Of a DNA stretch of 17,239 bases, positions 12,948-17,239 are shown one piece after another; the stretch's first letter is position 1, and each line of letters opens with the position of its first letter. The notes under the pieces are model-generated. The model did not search any database. It was given only the letters and a program-made list of their open reading frames with translations, and had not been told where the DNA came from. Source of the stretch: CAZGDB01 sp964524705 (GTDB taxonomy: Bacteria; Pseudomonadota; Gammaproteobacteria; Berkiellales; Berkiellaceae); the NCBI GenBank assembly GCA_964524705.1, contig CAZGDB010000028.1, positions 1 to 17,239 on the forward strand, read 5' to 3'. The position numbers and the translations under genes are program-made.

Positions 12948-14746
12948 CACTGTTCCTTCTGATCTACCTTTAATACCGCCAAAAACGCTTCTTGTGGGAT
13001 CTCAACCGAGCCCACTCGTTTCATACGTTTTTTACCTTCTTTTTGTTTATCCAATAATTTACGTTTGCGCGACACATCCCCACCATAACACTTGGCTGTT
13101 ACGTTTTTACGTAACGCTTTAACCGTACTACGCGCAACAATCTGCCCACCGGTAGCTGCTTGAATAGCCACATCAAACATTTGTCTTGGAATCAGTTCTC
13201 GCAGTTTTTCACACAGATCTCGACCTCGTCTATGAGCGATTTCACGATGTGCAATAGTGGATAATGCATCTACAGGCTCACCATTCACCAAGATATCTAA
13301 TTTAACTAAGTTAGCAACCATGAAACGTAAAAAGGAGTAATCCAATGACGCATAACCGCGACTTACTGATTTGAGTCGATCAAAGAAGTCTAAGACCACT
13401 TCGTTCATAGGGATTTCGTAGGTCAAAGAGACCTGATTTCCTACATAGAGCATCTTAGTTTGAATACCGCGTTTTTCCATACACAGCTGAATCACGACCC
13501 CTACATAGGTATGAGGTACTAAAATATGGGCTTCTACGATAGGTTCTCTAATCTCTGCGACCAAGCTTAAATCGGGCAAATCATCCGGGTTATCAATATG
13601 CTTAACATCCCCATTACGCAATAAGAGCTCGTAAATAACGGTAGGTGCTGTGGTAATCAGATCGATATTATATTCACGTTCTAGACGCTCTTGCACGATT
13701 TCCATATGCAACATACCCAAGAATCCACAACGGAATCCAAAGCCTAGGGCTTTAGAGTTTTCAGGTTCAAAAAACAAAGCAGCATCATTCAATCGCAATT
13801 TTGCCAAAGCTTCTCTAAAAGCTTCATAATCTTCTGCATTAATAGGAAACAACCCTGCAAATACTCTTGGGCGAATCACATGAAATCCTGGCAAAGGCGC
13901 AGGCGCTCCACCTTTGGCTAAAGTAATAGTATCCCCCACAGGCGCACCATCAATAGCTTTAATGTTTGCGATTAAAAAACCCACATCTCCCGCGGTGAGC
14001 CCATTACGAATTTCACGCTTAGGGGTAAAAACCCCTACTTCATCTACTAAAAAATTCTCGCCGGTAGACATAATCATGATCTTCTCGCCTTTTTGGATAT
14101 GGCCGTGTTTGACACGAATCAAACACACCACTCCCAAATAGCTGTCATACCAGGAATCAATAATTAATGCTTGCAAAGGCGCATCCACATCCCCTTGAGG
14201 CGCTGGAATATCACGCACAATTTGCTCTAATAACTCATCAACATTTTTACCCGTCTTTGCACTAATCCCTAATGCATTACTAGCATCAATACCCACAATT
14301 TCTTCGATTTCTGTTTTAACGCGTTCTGCATCTGCTTGCGGCAAATCAATTTTATTCAGTACAGGGACAACTTCTAAACCTTGATCTATTGCAGTGTAAC
14401 AATTGGCTACGGTTTGTGCTTCTACGCCTTGTGCTGCATCAACAACTAGTAATGCACCTTCGCACGCAGCTAAAGAGCGTGAGACTTCATAGGAAAAATC
14501 TACATGCCCTGGAGTATCAATAAAGTTAAGTTGGTAAACTTTCCCATCCTTTGCTTTATATTTCAAGGAAACACTTTGTGCTTTAATCGTAATACCGCGT
14601 TCTTGTTCAATAGGATTAGAATCTAGGACTTGAGCACTCATTTCGCGTGCAGAAAGGCCACCACACATTTCAATCAAACGATCTGATAATGTAGATTTAC
14701 CATGGTCAATGTGAGCGATAATAGAAAAATTTCGGATTAATTCCAT
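12947..14746 (-). CDS. lepA: Elongation factor 4 (LepA GTPase)
   Basis: Ribosome-associated translational GTPase related to EF-G, implicated in back-translocation, 30S assembly and recovery under ionic stress. The G1 loop AHIDHGKS is at 11-18, followed by RGITIKAQ, DTPGHVDF and NKIDLP. Domains II, III and V follow. The LepA-specific C-terminus (RRGRDLCEKLRELIPRQMF, TAKCYGGDVSRKRKLL) is complete. At 599 residues it equals the E. coli protein. The ATG at 14746 was chosen because the family begins MxxIRNFSIIAH; an in-frame TTG nine bases upstream lacks that support. The ribosome site is weak, and a CCATC/GATGG hairpin lies just upstream of the start. Its own promoter is not obvious, so transcription from the upstream small gene 58 bp away is plausible. 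Confidence 0.96.
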   Translation of the reverse strand: MELIRNFSIIAHIDHGKSTLSDRLIEMCGGLSAREMSAQVLDSNPIEQERGITIKAQSVSLKYKAKDGKVYQLNFIDTPGHVDFSYEVSRSLAACEGALLVVDAAQGVEAQTVANCYTAIDQGLEVVPVLNKIDLPQADAERVKTEIEEIVGIDASNALGISAKTGKNVDELLEQIVRDIPAPQGDVDAPLQALIIDSWYDSYLGVVCLIRVKHGHIQKGEKIMIMSTGENFLVDEVGVFTPKREIRNGLTAGDVGFLIANIKAIDGAPVGDTITLAKGGAPAPLPGFHVIRPRVFAGLFPINAEDYEAFREALAKLRLNDAALFFEPENSKALGFGFRCGFLGMLHMEIVQERLEREYNIDLITTAPTVIYELLLRNGDVKHIDNPDDLPDLSLVAEIREPIVEAHILVPHTYVGVVIQLCMEKRGIQTKMLYVGNQVSLTYEIPMNEVVLDFFDRLKSVSRGYASLDYSFLRFMVANLVKLDILVNGEPVDALSTIAHREIAHRRGRDLCEKLRELIPRQMFDVAIQAATGGQIVARSTVKALRKNVTAKCYGGDVSRKRKLLDKQKEGKKRMKRVGSVEIPQEAFLAVLKVDQKEQ

Positions 14747-14804
14747 CCAGTACAAACACCATCGAAAAAAGATGGCCTAGGATAGCAAAGTTCCTCATAA
14801 AGCA

Positions 14805-15086
14805 CTAGCGGCCTGCTCGGCCTCTTGGGGTAGGAGCCGGGGTAAGCTCATCAACATACGCTTTTAGTACATTAGCAGCAGAGCTAGAAGTTACATACCC
14901 TTGAATAGTCTCCAAAATAACTTTGTGTGTTGCTGGTAAAGCAGCAGCCTTCGCGTGCAAGGGTTGCTTATGCGCAATTGCTGTTAAAGCATCCCGAACC
15001 TGCATATTTTGTTCAGGTGTGCTTTCAGGGAAGGCGGAAATTAATTCAGCCAGTTCTTTAGCAACTTTTGGCGTCATTAAAGGCAT
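14805..15086 (-). CDS. Unknown 93-residue helical protein
   Basis: I recognise no family. The protein is mostly predicted helix and rich in Ala, Leu, Glu and Lys (KVAKELAELISAF, VRDALTAIAH, SAANVLKAYVDEL). It has no Cys and no membrane segment, and ends in a Pro/Arg tail (PAPTPRGRAGR). The start was set at 15086, where AAGAGG stands at good spacing; an upstream in-frame ATG would add six residues but would swallow this ribosome site. A near-consensus promoter lies about 65 bp upstream. It stands between a large ankyrin gene and lepA, all on the same strand. It could be co-transcribed with lepA or be a small accessory gene; a function cannot be assigned. Confidence 0.65.
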   Translation of the reverse strand: MPLMTPKVAKELAELISAFPESTPEQNMQVRDALTAIAHKQPLHAKAAALPATHKVILETIQGYVTSSSAANVLKAYVDELTPAPTPRGRAGR

Positions 15087-15152
15087 AACTGCACCTCTTC
15101 GCAATAGTTATTCTTCTCTTCTTAGTATGGTCTAAAAAAAGGTTATTGGTTA

Positions 15153-15181
15153 ATAATATTAGTTATCGTTCTAAATGTAAA
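15153..15181 (-). promoter_or_regulatory. Near-consensus promoter upstream of the 93-residue gene (and possibly lepA)
   Basis: On the minus strand TTTACA (15181-15176) and TATTAT (15158-15153) are exactly 17 bp apart, each one base off consensus. The predicted start is near 15146, about 60 bp before the gene start. Confidence 0.7.
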
Positions 15182-15202
15182 TAGCAAACAATACCTTTTT
15201 TT

Positions 15203-15307
15203 CTAAAAACGCTTCTGCTCAAGGCACGCTAAAATTGCACTTACACTTGATTCTTGGAAAGGCGCACCATCATCGGAGCCTGCAGTAGGTGCGCCACCAA
15301 AATCTAT
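15203..15307 (-). other. Short open stretch resembling a protein C-terminus (possible gene-end relic)
   Basis: The gap between the 93-residue gene and the ankyrin gene is mostly featureless. Here 34 codons are open on the minus strand after a TGA (15310-15308), reading GGAPTAGSDDGAPF and ending in LEQKRF. There is no start codon or ribosome site. The composition recalls the end of the neighbouring ankyrin protein (GEPNAGAASS), so it may be the leftover tail of an earlier longer or duplicated version. The call is weak. Confidence 0.25.
15261..15295. repeat. 8-bp inverted repeat GGCGCACC/GGTGCGCC
   Basis: Perfect arms at 15261-15268 and 15288-15295 with a 19-base loop, downstream of the ankyrin gene stop. 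It could help end that transcript, but only TTTCC follows on the minus strand. Confidence 0.35.
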
Positions 15308-15359
15308 TCATGAGAAACGCTATCACCTTCATCTAGCACTTTTAAGCGCGCACCTCTTC

Positions 15360-15413
15360 TCTCTTTAGTGTCTTAGAACTCGTCTCTCTTTCTCTTTAGT
15401 GTCGTAGAACTCG
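15360..15413. repeat. 31-bp tandem duplication across the ankyrin gene stop
   Basis: Positions 15360-15382 and 15391-15413 match at 22 of 23 bases, offset by 31 bp. The first copy in reading direction is coding and the second contains the TAA stop. The offset is not a multiple of three, so the duplication changes the reading frame at the C-terminus. Confidence 0.85.
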
Positions 15414-17239
15414 CCGCTCCTGCATTAGGTTCACCCCAGAGAAACTGAGGTGCCGTGAATACTACACTAGAGGGCATTGACACTAAAGGAGGATTTAGCA
15501 CACGAGATACCGATATTTTGTCGTCTTCATTCAGCGCTTTAAACCAGCCCTCTTCCTGCCATTGAATATTTTCAAAAGCAGCTCTGACTTCTGATCGGTC
15601 ATTATGAGACATAGTTAATACACTTAATGGGCTTTTACAGACCTTTTCACGCCAAGCCTGTTTACGCGCCTCCATCAACGCAGTAGTGATGGTAGCAGGT
15701 GGCATTATTTCTTGAACGGCATCTTCTAGAGCAACATAAGCCTCAGAAAGCACATTGTCTGTATTGTCCGTCAGCCCGCCATACACTTCGGGGGACTCCA
15801 CAATGATACGCTTCATTAACCCCAAAAATTTACCCACTAACGCAGTATCTGTTGCGGCTCGCCCTTGAGACACAAATGCTTTGATAGCTTCTGGAGGTAA
15901 AATCTCACCCCCTTCTGCCCCCGTCATTCTATCTAATATCTTTTCCATTAAGTCTGGGTTAACGAGATAGGCCTTCATGATTAACTCACCCATCTTAGCT
16001 ATCATTCTTGCTTTTAAGGGGGCTGTATGATCGTAATCAACGGAAACCGTGTGTTCTCGCACCTTAATATCTTCATGTTTATCGCTAAAGGCTTCTATTA
16101 CAAAATCACAAGTCCCTGCTGCGCAAGATGGACGACACTCTGCTAAGGTGGCAACTTGGATACCTTGACCATTCTTATCATATTCATAACGAGACTCAAT
16201 TAAGGCTGTAAAGAGGTAGTTTCTAACCTTCTGTAACTTTTGATAGTAGTCAGGCGCTCCTTGGTTGCCTTTTAAGTCATGAAACCTATTCTGTTCCGCT
16301 GGAGCATTTAAGGCATTCCATAATAAGCCGCAATGCCGTTTAAACTTATCTCTATAGTACGAACTTTCCATTTGGGTACATTTATCGAGTATCGCCTGCT
16401 TAAAAAACGCAACACGCACATCAGGAGATTTCGGGCCTAGCTCTGTAACAATTAAAGGCCTACTAAAGGTGCCGGCGTTTACATTTATAGCCAGTAAATC
16501 TCGCTCGAATTCTTGGCTATTACAATAGCTTTTGAATAGTCGATACGCAAGCTCTACTGTGTCAGTGGTTGTTCTGGTCATCAATTTATCGACGCTTTCT
16601 TTAAGGGTACGCTGGGTCTCCGGAGCATGAATCCCTTGATTATCTTGTTCGATAGGTGCTTCAGCATTTTGATCAACACCACGATCTTCTAAACACCCTC
16701 TCTCTCGCAAGAGATCTGCGATTGTGGGTTCATCATGAAAAAATCTTAATAAAGAAGATCGGCCAACTTTATTCACTTCAACATTATCCAAAGTAAGCAA
16801 ATAATTAACAATACCAATACTGCCTCTCTCAGCAGCACAATAGAGCGCGGTCTCTCCTTCATTACTTTTAACGTTGACATCTGCGCCTTTGGCAATTAAC
16901 ATCTGAACGATATCCGATTTATGCTTTTCAGCAGCCAAATGCAAAGGCGTTTTACCATCATGATTTTTAGGATTACAATCCACACCCGCAGCTGATAGTT
17001 TATCCAAAATAGCTTTTGCGACATCAAAACATATCATATCGTCTTCAGTAGCCTTATGCAAAGGTGTGTCACCATCATTATCTTTAGGGTTACAATCCGC
17101 ACCCTCTGGCAGCTTAGCCCAAATAGCTTTTACGACATCAAGATTTCTACATTCAGCAGCCAAATGCAAAGGTGTTTCACCATGATTATCTTTAGGGTTA
17201 CAATCCGCACCCGCAGCTGATAGCTTATCCAACATAGCT
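15373..17239 (-). CDS. Large ankyrin-repeat protein with unknown C-terminal domain, 5' end outside the window
   Basis: At least 620 residues are visible, and the frame stays open to the right edge. The first visible codons (A-MLDKLSAAG) are an internal repeat, matching KAILDKLSAAG further on, so the true start lies outside. Ankyrin repeats have TPLH/TALY cores at visible residues 21, 57, 96 and 129, spaced 36, 39 and 33; a worn repeat follows to about 184. Residues 190-590 form a mainly helical domain of no family I know, with a Cys cluster CRPSCAAGTC. The tail is low complexity and ends in LKRKRDEF, a string like monopartite nuclear-localisation signals. No signal peptide can be assessed. 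The layout suits a secreted host-interacting effector; that is inference. Confidence 0.88.
   Translation of the reverse strand, partial: AMLDKLSAAGADCNPKDNHGETPLHLAAECRNLDVVKAIWAKLPEGADCNPKDNDGDTPLHKATEDDMICFDVAKAILDKLSAAGVDCNPKNHDGKTPLHLAAEKHKSDIVQMLIAKGADVNVKSNEGETALYCAAERGSIGIVNYLLTLDNVEVNKVGRSSLLRFFHDEPTIADLLRERGCLEDRGVDQNAEAPIEQDNQGIHAPETQRTLKESVDKLMTRTTTDTVELAYRLFKSYCNSQEFERDLLAINVNAGTFSRPLIVTELGPKSPDVRVAFFKQAILDKCTQMESSYYRDKFKRHCGLLWNALNAPAEQNRFHDLKGNQGAPDYYQKLQKVRNYLFTALIESRYEYDKNGQGIQVATLAECRPSCAAGTCDFVIEAFSDKHEDIKVREHTVSVDYDHTAPLKARMIAKMGELIMKAYLVNPDLMEKILDRMTGAEGGEILPPEAIKAFVSQGRAATDTALVGKFLGLMKRIIVESPEVYGGLTDNTDNVLSEAYVALEDAVQEIMPPATITTALMEARKQAWREKVCKSPLSVLTMSHNDRSEVRAAFENIQWQEEGWFKALNEDDKISVSRVLNPPLVSMPSSVVFTAPQFLWGEPNAGAASSTTLKRKRDEF
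16959..17239. repeat. Near-identical DNA repeats encoding ankyrin units
   Basis: A 28-bp block is identical at 17077-17104 and 17185-17212, offset by 108 bp (36 codons). A 55-60-bp block at about 16960-17014 matches 17182-17239 with only a few differences. Conservation at the DNA level, including silent positions, indicates recent duplication of repeat units. The array continues past the window edge. Confidence 0.8.

Noticed and set aside
1..17239. CRISPR array, complete insertion sequence or transposase
   Set aside because: No regularly spaced short repeats with unique spacers and no transposase motif were seen; the only tandem repeats are within the ankyrin gene and at its 3' end.

Overview
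The window reads as a chromosomal segment of a gammaproteobacterium with an intracellular, host-associated lifestyle. The conserved backbone is gammaproteobacterial: a gacA/uvrY-type response regulator, uvrC, pgsA and tRNA-Gly/tRNA-Cys/tRNA-Leu in the same order as in Escherichia coli, and a lepA-lepB-rnc-era-recO-acpS block. Two ankyrin-repeat genes, small orphan proteins, AT-rich codon use and several decaying genes point to an amoeba- or arthropod-associated member of the Legionellales (Legionella/Coxiella/Rickettsiella/Berkiella type). That placement is an inference; no rRNA is present to settle it.

Layout. 1-1110 is a gene graveyard. It holds a frameshifted isochorismatase-type hydrolase fused to the tail of a DMT-family transporter, a further transporter fragment, a GC-richer repetitive stretch, and an Abi-family phage-defence relic interrupted by a TAG codon. 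1171-1420 is a tRNA cluster (Leu, Cys, Gly; minus strand) with its own strong promoter just after pgsA. 1467-4547 is pgsA, uvrC and letA/gacA (minus; letA and uvrC overlap). 4702-4789 is tRNA-Ser(UGA) on the plus strand. 4884-6761 holds an aminoglycoside-phosphotransferase-like gene and nudC (minus). 6872-8701 is an accessory plus-strand island of three small unknown genes and an ankyrin-repeat gene. 8778-9455 is a Bax-inhibitor-1-family membrane protein. 9479-14746 is the compact minus-strand operon lepA-lepB-rnc-era-recO-acpS, with 1-19 nt overlaps and no pdxJ. 14805-15086 is a small unknown gene with a near-consensus promoter. 15373-17239 is the 3' part of a large ankyrin-repeat gene that runs off the right edge.

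How the parts work together. The lepA block couples translation (EF4), protein export (LepB), RNA processing (RNase III), ribosome assembly (Era), recombinational repair (RecO) and lipid synthesis (AcpS). LetA/GacA would control the switch between replicative and transmissive phases through small RNAs, together with a partner sensor kinase encoded elsewhere. The ankyrin proteins are candidate secreted effectors. The most notable observation is at the end of the large ankyrin gene. A 31-bp tandem duplication has shifted the reading frame and replaced the older C-terminus with one ending in the basic, nuclear-localisation-like string KRKRDEF.
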